In this document: positions 10,510-18,230 of the stretch, in pieces
Layout of the letters: each line of letters starts with the position of its first letter
How positions within the stretch are numbered: the first letter of the stretch is position 1
From: Rhodocyclales bacterium
Lineage (GTDB): Bacteria > Pseudomonadota > Gammaproteobacteria > Burkholderiales > Rhodocyclaceae
DNA length: 64,000 nucleotides
Direction of reading: 5' to 3'
NCBI GenBank assembly: GCA_016235165.1
Contig: JACRLX010000016.1
Coordinates: 1 to 64,000 of the forward strand
The notes under the pieces: model-generated
What the model was told of the DNA's origin: nothing
What the model saw: the letters and a program-made list of their open reading frames with translations, nothing else
The model's database searches: none
Translations under genes and position numbers: made by a program

Positions 10510-11717
10510 AGTGGATCCTGTTTGCCTGGAAGAACGTGATGCGCAACAAGCGCCGCTCGCTCACCGCGATGCTGATCACGGCCATGGGCACGGCGGCGGT
10601 GCTGATCGGAGGCGGCTTCGCGCTGTTCACCTACGAATCGCTGGAGGAAATGACGGCGCGTGACAGCGGCCATGTGGTGCTGGCCGCCGCGCGCGGCTTC
10701 GACAACGACGAGGACGTGCCCTTGCAGCATGGCCTGGCCGGGGCCGCGGCGTTGGCGGCGCACTACGCAGCGCAGCCCGGCGTGCGCGCGGTGGCGCCGC
10801 GCATCCAGTTCTCGGGCTTGATTTCCAACGGCGACAAGTCGACGGTGTTCGTCGGCAGCGGTGTCGATCCGGCGGTGGATTTTCGCCTGCGCGGGCCGCA
10901 GCTCGAATTCGTCGCCGGCGAGGCGCCCGGTGCGTCGGACGCCGTGCCCGAGGTGGCCATCGGCAACGAACTGGCCGGACTGATGAAGGTGAAGGTCGGC
11001 GCCTCGCTGACCCTGCTGGCGACCACCACCGAGGGCAACCTCAACGCGGTGGACGTGATCGTGCGCGGCATCGTCAAGACCGGCGTGCCGGATATCGACC
11101 GCCGCCTGGTGATGACCGACATCCGCGCCGTGCAGCGTCTGCTGCTCTCCGACAAGGTCGGCAGCCTGGCGCTCTACCTCAAGGATACGGCGCAGACCGA
11201 AGCCATGGCGGCGCAGGTGAAGGCCGCCCGGCCCGAGCTGGCGGTACGCACCTGGCGCGACCTCGCTGTCTTCTACCAGGCGGTGCGCGCGCTCTACAAC
11301 CGCATCTTCGGCATCCTCGGCCTGATCATGGTGGTGATCGTTGCCTTCGCCATGAGCAATACGCTGGGTATGGCGGTGGTCGAGCGCACCCGCGAGATCG
11401 GCACCCTGCGCGCCATCGGCACCCAGCCCGGCGAGGTGGTGCGCAACTTCGTGCTCGAAGGCGCGGCGATCGGCGCGGCGGGCGCGGCGCTCGGCATGCT
11501 GCTGGCCGGCGGCGCTACGGTGGCGCTGCTGTTCGCCGGCATCGACATGCCGCCGCCGCCCGGGCGTTCGGTCGGCTACCCGCTGCTGCTGAGCTTTTCC
11601 GCGCCGCTGTACCTCGGCGCCATGCTGGTGGTGGTGGCCCTCGCCGCGACCGCCGCCTGGTTCGTCAGCCGTCGCGCCGCCCACAAACCGATAACAGAGG
11701 CACTATCCCATGTTTGA
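10506..11717 (+). CDS. ABC transporter permease, FtsX/MacB/LolE type
   Basis: A 403-residue permease. One membrane helix lies near residues 18-42, followed by a large periplasmic (MacB-PCD-like) domain of about 240 residues, then three C-terminal helices (around GILGLIMVVIVAFAMS, EGAAIGAAGAALGMLL and YLGAMLVVVALAATAAW). The conserved MAVVERTREIGTLRAIGT segment after the second helix is characteristic of the family and contacts the ATPase. The ATG at 10506 overlaps the ATPase stop. A longer in-frame reading from 9711 is an artefact of GC-rich sequence. Works with the ATPase encoded just upstream. Confidence 0.9.
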
Positions 11718-12573
11718 CGCACAAGACTTCGTTGAACCGTTGCAGACGGTGAATTCCGAAAGCTTCGTTCCCCGGCGGGCTAGCAAATTGGCCCGCCCCT
11801 CCCATCCTCCCCTCGCGGGGAGGCTACTAATCGGCTCGCTGCGCTCGATGGTTGTCATCGGCACTCTGCTCGGCACTGGTATTGCCCATGCCGCCGACGC
11901 CAAACTGCAGGCCATCGTCAAGGAGGCCGACGCCTACCGGCTGGCCATCGACGCCGGTCGCGTCGAGACCGAGATCCGCAGCTTCAAGGCCGGCCAGCTC
12001 GACAAGACGCGAAACTACACGGTGTACCTCAAGCCCGGCCACCGCTCGCTGGTGCTATTCCGCAGCCCCGCCGAGCGCGGGCAGAAGCTCTTGATGCAGG
12101 GCGACGACTTCTGGCTGATGATGCCCGCGAGCCAGCGCCCGCTGCGCATCACGCCGATGCAGAAGCTGCTCGGCGAGGCCTCCACCGGCGACATCGCCAC
12201 CATGACCTGGGGCGAGGACTACGAGGCCGCCTCGCTGGGCGAGGAAACCGTCGCCGGCCAGCCCTGCATCAAGCTGGAACTCACGGCCACGCGCAAGGGC
12301 GTCAGCTATCCGCGCGTGGTGGCCTGGCTGGCGAAGAAGGGCCATGCGCCGGTGCAGGCCGAGCTCTACGTCGCCTCGGACAAGCTGGCCAAGGTGGCGA
12401 GTTTTACGCTCGGCGAAGTCGATGGCCGCCGCCAGGTGACGACCATGACGCTGACCGACCATCTGCAGAAGGAACGCAGCACCGAAATCCACTACCTCTC
12501 GCGCATGGCGAAGACGCTGGGAGACGAGTGGTTCAACCCGGCGTTTCTTGTTAGAGCCGAGACACCGCAATGA
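11710..12573 (+). CDS. LolA-like outer-membrane lipoprotein-sorting protein
   Basis: The reading frame encodes up to 287 residues. From about residue 55 onward it is a LolA/LppX-type half-barrel: a signal sequence around MVVIGTLLGTGIAHAAD, then alternating strands (RNYTVYLKPG, SLVLFRSP, DDFWLMMP, CIKLELTAT). Such proteins carry lipidated cargo through the periplasm. The first 46 residues are odd, proline/arginine-rich and encoded by two DNA hairpins that look like an inserted repeat. The true start may be the ATG at 11848, though that leaves a short n-region. The 11710 ATG overlaps the permease stop. Follows the ABC pair and precedes an outer-membrane barrel gene. Confidence 0.8.
   Translation: MFDAQDFVEPLQTVNSESFVPRRASKLARPSHPPLAGRLLIGSLRSMVVIGTLLGTGIAHAADAKLQAIVKEADAYRLAIDAGRVETEIRSFKAGQLDKTRNYTVYLKPGHRSLVLFRSPAERGQKLLMQGDDFWLMMPASQRPLRITPMQKLLGEASTGDIATMTWGEDYEAASLGEETVAGQPCIKLELTATRKGVSYPRVVAWLAKKGHAPVQAELYVASDKLAKVASFTLGEVDGRRQVTTMTLTDHLQKERSTEIHYLSRMAKTLGDEWFNPAFLVRAETPQ
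11773..11827. repeat. REP/MITE-like double hairpin at the 5' end of the LolA-like gene
   Basis: Two adjacent stem-loops: GGCGGGC and GCCCGCC arms around a ten-base loop, then CCTCCCC and GGGGAGG arms around TCGC. They lie between the overlapping ATG at 11710 and the signal sequence. Paired GC-rich hairpins of this kind are typical of REP-type intergenic repeats. No second copy is present in this window, so repeat status is inferred from structure. Confidence 0.5.
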
Positions 12574-13874
12574 AAGCGCCGTACCGCCAGCGCCGACTCC
12601 TGGCGCTGCTGCTTGCCACCGTCGCGGGGCCGGCGGCGGCGCAGGAAGCGCCAGCCATCGACCTCGCCTGGACAACACGTGCGATCGCCGAGCCGCGCAC
12701 GCTGCGCGAAGGCAGCGTATTCGGCAACGGTCTGGCGCTGACCAGCTTCGGCCGCGACCGCGCGCGCATCGAGCAGGAGGCGCGCGGCAGGCTCGGCCCG
12801 CTGAACCTGCTGGCGACCGTGACGGCAAGCGGGCAGGAGGGCGCCAAGCCGGACAGCAAATTCGTCGCCCATGAAGCCTATGCCGATTTCACGCTGGGTG
12901 GCGAACGCTTCAGCGCCGGGCGCAAGCTGCTGTCGGGCGACGTCGGCTACGCCTTCCGTCCGCTCGACGTGCTGCAGCGCGAGTCGCGCCTGCAATTGGC
13001 GCCGCCGCCGCTGACCGGCATCCCCATGCTGTCCTGGGACAACTTCGGCGCCGACAGCGCCTGGTCGCTGATCCTGGCCAATCCGGGTCACGGCCCGGGC
13101 AATGCGGGAAGTACGGCGGCCGTACGTGACGACGCTTCGCTGGCGCTGCGCCTGTTTCGCCGTGTCCCCCAAGGGGACTTCCTTTGGGGCGTCGCCAGCG
13201 CCGACTTTCATGGCGTCGCACGCGCTTCGGCGCGCAACGGCTTGGAACTGGGCGCGGGGTTTGCGGCGGTGCCGGACGAGGCCATTGAATTTCACGGTTC
13301 GCTGCTGACCCAGCAGCGCGGCGAGCGGCGCGTGCCGCTGGCAGCCGGGGCGGCTGCGGCGCAACTGCTCAGCGCCGAGCGGGCCTTGCAGGTGGAGCGC
13401 CACGGCCGTATCGGCAAGGCTTTGCTCGGCGCGACCTGGACGGCGGAGAGCGGCGTCTCGGCGATGGGCGAAACGTGGTGGGACGGCAGCGCCAACTCCG
13501 CCGACGAGTGGCGCCGGCTGCGCGCCAATGCCGTGGCGCGGAACGCGCTGCGCGGATTGCCGGGCGTGCCGGACGTGGCGATCGCCGGCGCCAACGCCGC
13601 GTCGACGCGCCTCTTCGAGCAGGGCAATCTCGCCCGGCGCGGGCTGCTGGCGCGCCTGGCCTGGACCGAGCCGGCCGGCAAATGGAGCGCGGCGGCCGAC
13701 TGGATGGCCTCGCTCGACGACGGCGGTCGCAACCTGACGCTTTCTGCCGGTTATGCCGCCGACAAGTGGCGGCTGGACGCCGGCATCCGCGCCTACGGTG
13801 GCAAGGCCGACTCGGCCTTCGGCCTGCTGCCGGAACGGCGCGCGGCCTTCGTCACGTTGTCGGTGTCCTACTGA
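12570..13874 (+). CDS. Outer-membrane beta-barrel-like protein, last gene of the envelope operon
   Basis: A 434-residue exported protein. The signal peptide ends near GPAAAQEA (residue 26). The mature part alternates short amphipathic strands and ends in LSVSY, with the terminal aromatic residue typical of outer-membrane barrels recognised by BamA. The ATG overlaps the stop of the LolA-like gene. Together with that gene and the ABC pair, it would complete a route from inner membrane to outer membrane. No specific family recognised; substrate unknown. The codons for residues 3-9 are one copy of the dispersed 25-bp repeat. Confidence 0.75.
   Translation: MKAPYRQRRLLALLLATVAGPAAAQEAPAIDLAWTTRAIAEPRTLREGSVFGNGLALTSFGRDRARIEQEARGRLGPLNLLATVTASGQEGAKPDSKFVAHEAYADFTLGGERFSAGRKLLSGDVGYAFRPLDVLQRESRLQLAPPPLTGIPMLSWDNFGADSAWSLILANPGHGPGNAGSTAAVRDDASLALRLFRRVPQGDFLWGVASADFHGVARASARNGLELGAGFAAVPDEAIEFHGSLLTQQRGERRVPLAAGAAAAQLLSAERALQVERHGRIGKALLGATWTAESGVSAMGETWWDGSANSADEWRRLRANAVARNALRGLPGVPDVAIAGANAASTRLFEQGNLARRGLLARLAWTEPAGKWSAAADWMASLDDGGRNLTLSAGYAADKWRLDAGIRAYGGKADSAFGLLPERRAAFVTLSVSY
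12576..12600 (+). repeat. Copy of the 25-bp dispersed repeat inside a CDS
   Basis: Starts 6 bp after the ATG of the barrel gene and encodes part of its signal-peptide n-region. GCCGTACCGCCAGCGCCGACT is identical to the consensus; the final TTT is TCC. Confidence 0.75.
13184..13208 (+). repeat. Copy of the 25-bp dispersed repeat inside a CDS
   Basis: Within the barrel gene. The right 17 bases (CGCCAGCGCCGACTTT and the preceding base) match the consensus exactly; the left part is only partly conserved. Confidence 0.65.
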
Positions 13875-13884
13875 AGTCAGCCGG

Positions 13885-13923
13885 TACTAGCGGTTCGCTA
13901 GCCCACTAACCATATGCCCCGTC
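13885..13923 (-). repeat. Displaced copy of the 5'-nucleotidase gene 3' end (left island boundary)
   Basis: On the minus strand this stretch reads TGHMVSGLANR followed by TAG, the same ending as the intact 5'-nucleotidase gene at 18194 (TGHVVSGVANRG). Over about 33 bp some 27 bases match, and the differences fall mainly at third codon positions. It lies directly after the barrel gene's stop and before the AT-rich NACHT gene, so it marks the left edge of the accessory island. The pattern resembles an attachment-site remnant in a gene's 3' end. Confidence 0.7.
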
Positions 13924-13957
13924 ATCCCAATTGGAGTATGGGCTCTGACTGAAAGTT

Positions 13958-16312
13958 CTATTCATCTAGTATTTCTTGGAGTACCGAGCGAAGACGGGTA
14001 CCAACTATACCGTTGTCAATATATTGAGCGACTTCCCGCCGGACATCCTTGTCTTCAACAACATGAAGACCGCCCTCTGAAACTCCAGAGATAACGTGCT
14101 CAGCGACAATCTGATTGTGTTTTAGCGCCGACCAGATCGACTTATTGAACGGGTTTCGAGGGTTTTCCCCGCTATTGCGTCTTCGCACTTGAACTCCGTG
14201 AAACCCAGTGTCGCTACGAAACTTTTTCAGCGCACGCACTAGCGCTTCCTCAGCGAATTGTTCGCGAACGACCCGATTTGCCGGCTTACTCTGAATTCGG
14301 CTAAGAGTGAGTTCAGCATCAGGTGAGAAGCGCGAATTGCTTAGCTGGATATCGCCTTCGTTTTCGCAGTTACTAAAATCAAGGGTACCTTCAAAGTTAC
14401 AGTTTATGAATGCTGTTCTCCCATTGAATCGGCAGCCGATGAAATCAACATTTTCGATCGTGCAATTCTCAAAATCGATCCCTGAAAAATCGAATGAACG
14501 CAAGCGACCTGCTAAAGAAAGACCTCTAACAGAATTAATTGATCCATCTCGGTTTGTCGTGATTAGACTGAATAGGGATTGAGTCCGATCGCGCTTGTCT
14601 TTTTCCGAGACCAATTGCAGTATTAGATGGCAGAGTGTGATTGCTGCACGATTTCTAGATGCTGCATTTATCGGCAAGTCAATAATCTCATATGCATGTA
14701 GAATTGCGGCACGCATCCGGTCCCTCGGTAGTCGCTTTAGCTGCCATATCAACCAATCACCAACCTGTCCGAGCCCTATAGCGTTTTGTGCAAGTGTTTG
14801 GGCAATCTCCTTTTCGGGGCTTGCCTTGTAAAGCTTTTGCAGCCCCTTTGCTAGGAACCGGGCAACGAAATAGACCTTTAGTACTTCATAGCGTGCAGCG
14901 AAGATGTCTTGTTGGATTCGTTGTAGCAGAAAGTGATGCAAAAACGCGGTTCTGAGATTCGGATCGGCAATGTCGTATATTTGCAGTATGAAATCGATGT
15001 CTTTTGCATGTATTTCATTTTCGGCAGAACGGAATATTTCTTCAAAAATCGCGAGCTGTTTCTCAGGGTCAATTCCAAGTCCTTGTCGGATATTCTCCCG
15101 ACGGCACACTCCGATAAGGAGAGGTTCAAGTGGATCAGCTTCATACGGTGAAAGCGTCTGATCTCCGTCCTCTTCTAAGTAGTGAGCGATAAGTGCAAGA
15201 ATGAATGGCGTACCAGAAACGCGATCTTCGTTATAGCCTTCTGCGACTGTTGACGAAGAGTTAGCATATATGGCACCACTTACTTGCTTTGCTAGTCGTA
15301 AAGCGAGGTCTCGCTTCTGCTGATCTGGCAGTCGTTTTGCGAAGTACGCTTTTCGTTGGTCGTTATCAAATCCCGCCAAGCGAAAAACCTCAATTGACGC
15401 GCTGTCCTTGATTGATGACGCGATAGATTTCCAATAGGTCGTCCGAGAAGTTAAGATGACTTTTGCGCCAACCTCTTCGTCTTCTGGGGTTAATAGTTCG
15501 CGCAACTCTTCGATTATTTCGTTTGGTCGGTTGGGATCCGTTGAAAGAGATGAAAGTTCATCAAATCCGTCGAAAATTACAACAAGAAGACCCTCTTGCA
15601 ACAGAACTCTCAACGCTGCTGGGTTCGACCGTAACGCATTTCCATTTTCAAGGCGGCGGGAAATCGCTATATCCCAAAGTGTGTCTAGCGTGAAGCCTGT
15701 ATTTGCAATGTTTTTCCATTGATCCGACTCAATTAGAAGTGGAACTACTTTCGGATGTCGAACCCGTACCGACTCGCACAGCTCGCGAGCTAAAGTGGTC
15801 TTTCCGATCCCCCCATCTGCGCATAAGAGCCCAATTGGACATTTTTCCTCACCAGATACGTCTCCAACAAGCCATTGAGCTAAGTATGACAAGGCTTGTT
15901 TTCTTGTATCGCCACCGCTTACTAGAAGCGTAGGCTCAATGAAATGTTCCTCACGCTGTAGCGATCGATACTTGATACCTTTGAGGAGGTGCTCTTCAAG
16001 CAGTGTCTGGGTGGTACTTCCGGACTTTGCACGGAATTTCTGCGCTGTAGCATTTAGGTCTCTCGCAAGAGGGCTTTTAGGCGGGACAACGACTTGATAC
16101 CCATTCGAGCCGCAATCTGCTACGAGATTACTGAGGTTTGCGGGCGTGGCTTCGGATAGAGGGCAAGTAGTCTTCAAGTACAGATAGTTGCCTTTGACGA
16201 CTGAAACAGGAGTTTGGTACTCGGCTTGCCAGAGTGTCCAGTGACGAGATTCTCTGAGTGCAATGCACTTTGTTGCCCCAAGGGATTGTAGTAACTCTTC
16301 GAAGTGCTTCAT
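13958..16312 (-). CDS. NACHT/STAND ATPase with pentapeptide repeats, candidate defence protein
   Basis: A 784-residue protein in visibly AT-rich DNA unlike its neighbours. Residues 1-125 are an unassigned N-terminal domain. Residues 155-400 are a NACHT-type NTPase: Walker A ADGGIGKTT (165-173), Walker B VVIFDGFDE (244-252, with the family's D-G-FDE form) and a sensor-like ILTSRTTYW. A long helical region follows, then about nine pentapeptide-type units (607-650; FDFSG, FENC, FIGC, FINC, FSNC). The last 130 residues are a further unassigned domain. Bacterial NACHT/STAND ATPases are known anti-phage sensors. Here no effector domain is recognisable, so the defence role is inferred from fold and island context. 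Confidence 0.85.
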   Translation of the reverse strand: MKHFEELLQSLGATKCIALRESRHWTLWQAEYQTPVSVVKGNYLYLKTTCPLSEATPANLSNLVADCGSNGYQVVVPPKSPLARDLNATAQKFRAKSGSTTQTLLEEHLLKGIKYRSLQREEHFIEPTLLVSGGDTRKQALSYLAQWLVGDVSGEEKCPIGLLCADGGIGKTTLARELCESVRVRHPKVVPLLIESDQWKNIANTGFTLDTLWDIAISRRLENGNALRSNPAALRVLLQEGLLVVIFDGFDELSSLSTDPNRPNEIIEELRELLTPEDEEVGAKVILTSRTTYWKSIASSIKDSASIEVFRLAGFDNDQRKAYFAKRLPDQQKRDLALRLAKQVSGAIYANSSSTVAEGYNEDRVSGTPFILALIAHYLEEDGDQTLSPYEADPLEPLLIGVCRRENIRQGLGIDPEKQLAIFEEIFRSAENEIHAKDIDFILQIYDIADPNLRTAFLHHFLLQRIQQDIFAARYEVLKVYFVARFLAKGLQKLYKASPEKEIAQTLAQNAIGLGQVGDWLIWQLKRLPRDRMRAAILHAYEIIDLPINAASRNRAAITLCHLILQLVSEKDKRDRTQSLFSLITTNRDGSINSVRGLSLAGRLRSFDFSGIDFENCTIENVDFIGCRFNGRTAFINCNFEGTLDFSNCENEGDIQLSNSRFSPDAELTLSRIQSKPANRVVREQFAEEALVRALKKFRSDTGFHGVQVRRRNSGENPRNPFNKSIWSALKHNQIVAEHVISGVSEGGLHVVEDKDVRREVAQYIDNGIVGTRLRSVLQEILDE

Positions 16313-16566
16313 TATCTTCCTTTGGATGAATTGGCAGGGATTTTCGGTAGGAGCAATCTAACAATTCCTTGCATGCAATTCTAAATGCATTCGTTGTTCA
16401 GCGAACTGCAGGACTTCTCGTTGGAGAAAATCGTCTGATCTTATGGCGAATGCCTCAACTGTGGTGGCCAACTCAAGCAACTTAGAGGTTCAATTTAGTG
16501 TCTCGGGGTTCGAGTCGAATTCACAGGGGCGAATTGAATTCCTTGCTCACTCAGACACTCCCTTGC
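16313..16566. other. AT-rich intergenic region upstream of the NACHT gene
   Basis: 254 bp between the NACHT gene start and the vapC stop. It has the same low G+C as the NACHT gene and presumably holds its promoter. A 76-codon plus-strand reading frame crosses it into vapC, but I judge it spurious. No repeats or RNA gene recognised. Confidence 0.5.
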
Positions 16567-16962
16567 TTACAAAAGCCTCGCCGAATGCCCTGTCGCCGTC
16601 AGTAGCGCAACCGCCTTCTTGTCAAAGGAAACGAAGCTTTCCCCGCCCAGCCAGCAGCCCTCGTAGGCGATGACGCCATCGGCGAAATCGCCGCCGGCTT
16701 CGAGCACCGAGAGGCCAGCCTCGACGGCGGGACGGTTGACCTCCACGTTGGCTACGGCAAGCAGTGCCCGAATCGCGCTGGCCACATCGGCGGCGGTGAA
16801 TCCATAGACCTGGCGCAGCACCCACGCAAATTCGCACAGGCATGGCAACGCAACGGCGATCAATTCGGCTTGTTTCAGGACCTTGGCGGCGAGCTTCGCT
16901 TGCGCCGGATCGTCACGCACGACAGCGCGAATGAGTACGTTGGTATCGACGGCGATTTTCAC
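16567..16962 (-). CDS. vapC: VapC-type PIN-domain toxin ribonuclease
   Basis: A 131-residue PIN-domain protein. The opening KIAVDTNVLIRAVVRDD carries the first catalytic aspartate. CEFAWVL holds the conserved glutamate, DFADGVIAY the next acidic residues (D-x-x-D pattern), and FVSFDKKA the last. PIN toxins of this type cleave specific RNAs such as tRNA. The GTG start at 16962 overlaps the antitoxin stop by 4 nt, which fixes the start: the longer reading to 17271 would run through the antitoxin gene in another frame. High G+C returns here, so this module has a different origin from the NACHT gene next to it. Confidence 0.88.
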   Translation of the reverse strand: MKIAVDTNVLIRAVVRDDPAQAKLAAKVLKQAELIAVALPCLCEFAWVLRQVYGFTAADVASAIRALLAVANVEVNRPAVEAGLSVLEAGGDFADGVIAYEGCWLGGESFVSFDKKAVALLTATGHSARLL

Positions 16963-17210
16963 TTCTTGCCGGCCCAGGCTTTTGCAGTGGCCGCGTTGAT
17001 TTCTTCGATGGTGGCGACTTTCTTTGACCGCCCGGCGAGCAAGCCGACGAAGTTGTCTATCGTTCCGGCGGGCCGAGCCACCTTGAGCATGCCCCGGCCG
17101 TCGGGCAGCAAATCCAGCTCGATCTTGTCGCCCGGCTTGATGCCGAGGTGTTGCAGCACTTCCTTTCTGAACGTCACTTGGCCTCGGGCGGTAACGGTCA
17201 AGGTGGTCAT
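16959..17210 (-). CDS. vapB: AbrB/SpoVT-type antitoxin of the VapBC pair
   Basis: An 83-residue protein with an N-terminal swapped-hairpin AbrB DNA-binding domain (TLTVTARGQVTF, HLGIKPGDKIELDLL) and a C-terminal tail that would wrap the PIN toxin (VATIEEINAATAKAW). Such antitoxins neutralise the toxin and repress their own operon. It is upstream of vapC and overlaps it, the usual order. Confidence 0.88.
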   Translation of the reverse strand: MTTLTVTARGQVTFRKEVLQHLGIKPGDKIELDLLPDGRGMLKVARPAGTIDNFVGLLAGRSKKVATIEEINAATAKAWAGKK

Positions 17211-17314
17211 GGCGATGCCCTCGTGCCTGTTCGATTCCTTGCAGTGTAATGCAGAAAGGCCTTACTCTCAAGCCGAGGCTCGGGGAATGGGTTGCTACAG
17301 GGTTTTCGCCGGGC

Positions 17315-17350
17315 GCGCAAGCTACTCCCGGTTCGCCACCCCGCTAACCA
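17315..17350 (-). repeat. Second displaced copy of the 5'-nucleotidase gene 3' end
   Basis: CCCGGTTCGCCACCCCGCT, an A/G difference, then ACCA is shared with 18199-18222, and weaker similarity extends leftwards through CGCGC...CTA. On the minus strand it still reads VSGVANRE and a stop. It separates the VapBC/NACHT segment from the MntA-HepT segment, as expected if successive elements integrated at the same site. Confidence 0.7.
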
Positions 17351-17373
17351 GCAGAAACGAACCAGCAGAAACG
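17346..17373. repeat. 14-bp tandem duplication beside the second attachment-like copy
   Basis: AACCAGCAGAAACG occurs twice in direct succession, starting inside the right end of the nucleotidase-derived copy, and is followed by GGTCAGAGAC. It may be a scar of insertion or excision. Confidence 0.6.
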
Positions 17374-17464
17374 GGTCAGAGACATTTGGAAATCAAGCAG
17401 ACCCAAAGGAGCAAAACTCGAATTGATTTGCGAGGCGGGTGGCCAGCAGCCGGCAGCACGCCGG

Positions 17465-17819
17465 TCATTCCAGCAAGGATTCGACCAGCGCATTCAACTG
17501 CGGCAGGTCGTTCTTGACCGTCTCCCAGACCACGGCGGCATCGACACGGAAATATTCATGGGTCAGGACAATGCGCATGTCGTAGGCGTCGCGAAACTGT
17601 TGCCAGGCACCGGGTGCTCGGCTTTCGAGGTCGGGATCGAGGTGCATGACGAGCCTGGCTGCTTCGCCGATGACGATAAGGCTCTCAATTACGGCACGCT
17701 GTCTTGCCGTCGGCCAGAAACTGCTCTTTGGTCAAGACTTCAAGATCGTCGCGGGCGTTGGCGATGGCCTCGTGCATGTCCCGCAGCCGCTGCGGCACGC
17801 GGTGCGACTTGTTGGTCAT
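17465..17819 (-). pseudogene. hepT: HepT-like (HEPN/DUF86) toxin gene with a frameshift
   Basis: The ATG at 17819 overlaps the stop of the nucleotidyltransferase gene and opens a good HepT N-terminus (VPQRLRDMHEAIANARDDLE...FLADGKT), but a TGA follows at codon 45. Shifting frame near 17700-17704 restores the expected sequence (QRAVIESLIVIGEAARLV) and runs to the end at 17465. That part contains the HEPN active-site pattern R-x4-H in MRIVLTHEYF and a typical VVWETVKNDLPQL end. A net loss of two bases or gain of one explains it. Whether this is real inactivation or a sequencing error cannot be decided from one read of the sequence. Confidence 0.8.
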
Positions 17820-18109
17820 ACGGGCAGCGCTTCGGCCAGCACGGCCTGGCGGAAACGCTCGTGTAGCGACATCGGAGTGAGGACATCGGTCGTGACGCCG
17901 GTGATCGCCTCGATGTCTCGCTTGATCCGCACCAGGCTGAGGAGTGTGGTCCGCCCCTCTATGGGATCGACCAGGAGGTCGAGGTCACTGGTTTCCTGAT
18001 CCGTACCATGGATGACTGAACCGAATACGCGTGGATTGCGCGCGCCGTGGCGTTCCACGACGCTTCGAATCCCGTCACGATTTGCCTGCAATGCCACCGA
18101 AGGTTTCAT
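17816..18109 (-). CDS. mntA: MntA-type minimal nucleotidyltransferase antitoxin
   Basis: A 97-residue minimal nucleotidyltransferase. The diagnostic motif VFGSVIHGTDQETSDLDLLVD has the G-S and paired D-x-D metal ligands. In MntA-HepT systems this enzyme AMPylates a tyrosine near the HepT active site and neutralises it. It overlaps the broken hepT gene by 4 nt, the classical order. The start at 18109 (MKPSVALQAN) is preferred over 18175 because the extra 22 residues are atypical. With hepT disrupted, this antitoxin may be an orphan. Confidence 0.85.
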   Translation of the reverse strand: MKPSVALQANRDGIRSVVERHGARNPRVFGSVIHGTDQETSDLDLLVDPIEGRTTLLSLVRIKRDIEAITGVTTDVLTPMSLHERFRQAVLAEALPV

Positions 18110-18186
18110 GGACACACCCGAGTCTTGTTTGGGTTGCACGATGCGAAACAAGTAGATTATATCGCCGCGTCTCAAGTGACACTTCC

Positions 18187-18230
18187 GCGCGGCCTATCCC
18201 CGGTTCGCCACCCCGCTGACCACATGCCCG
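18187..18230 (-). repeat. Intact 3' end of the 5'-nucleotidase gene, presumed integration site
   Basis: This is the resident copy, partly within the nucleotidase coding sequence (stop at 18194-18196). Its core CGGTTCGC-ACCCCGCTGACC and adjoining bases recur in the two displaced copies at 17315-17350 and 13885-13923. No integrase gene is present in the window. Confidence 0.6.

Noticed and set aside
16443-16673. 76-codon plus-strand frame between the NACHT gene and vapC
   Set aside because: It overlaps the end of vapC and its second half is Ser/Pro/Arg noise; no homology or ribosome site.
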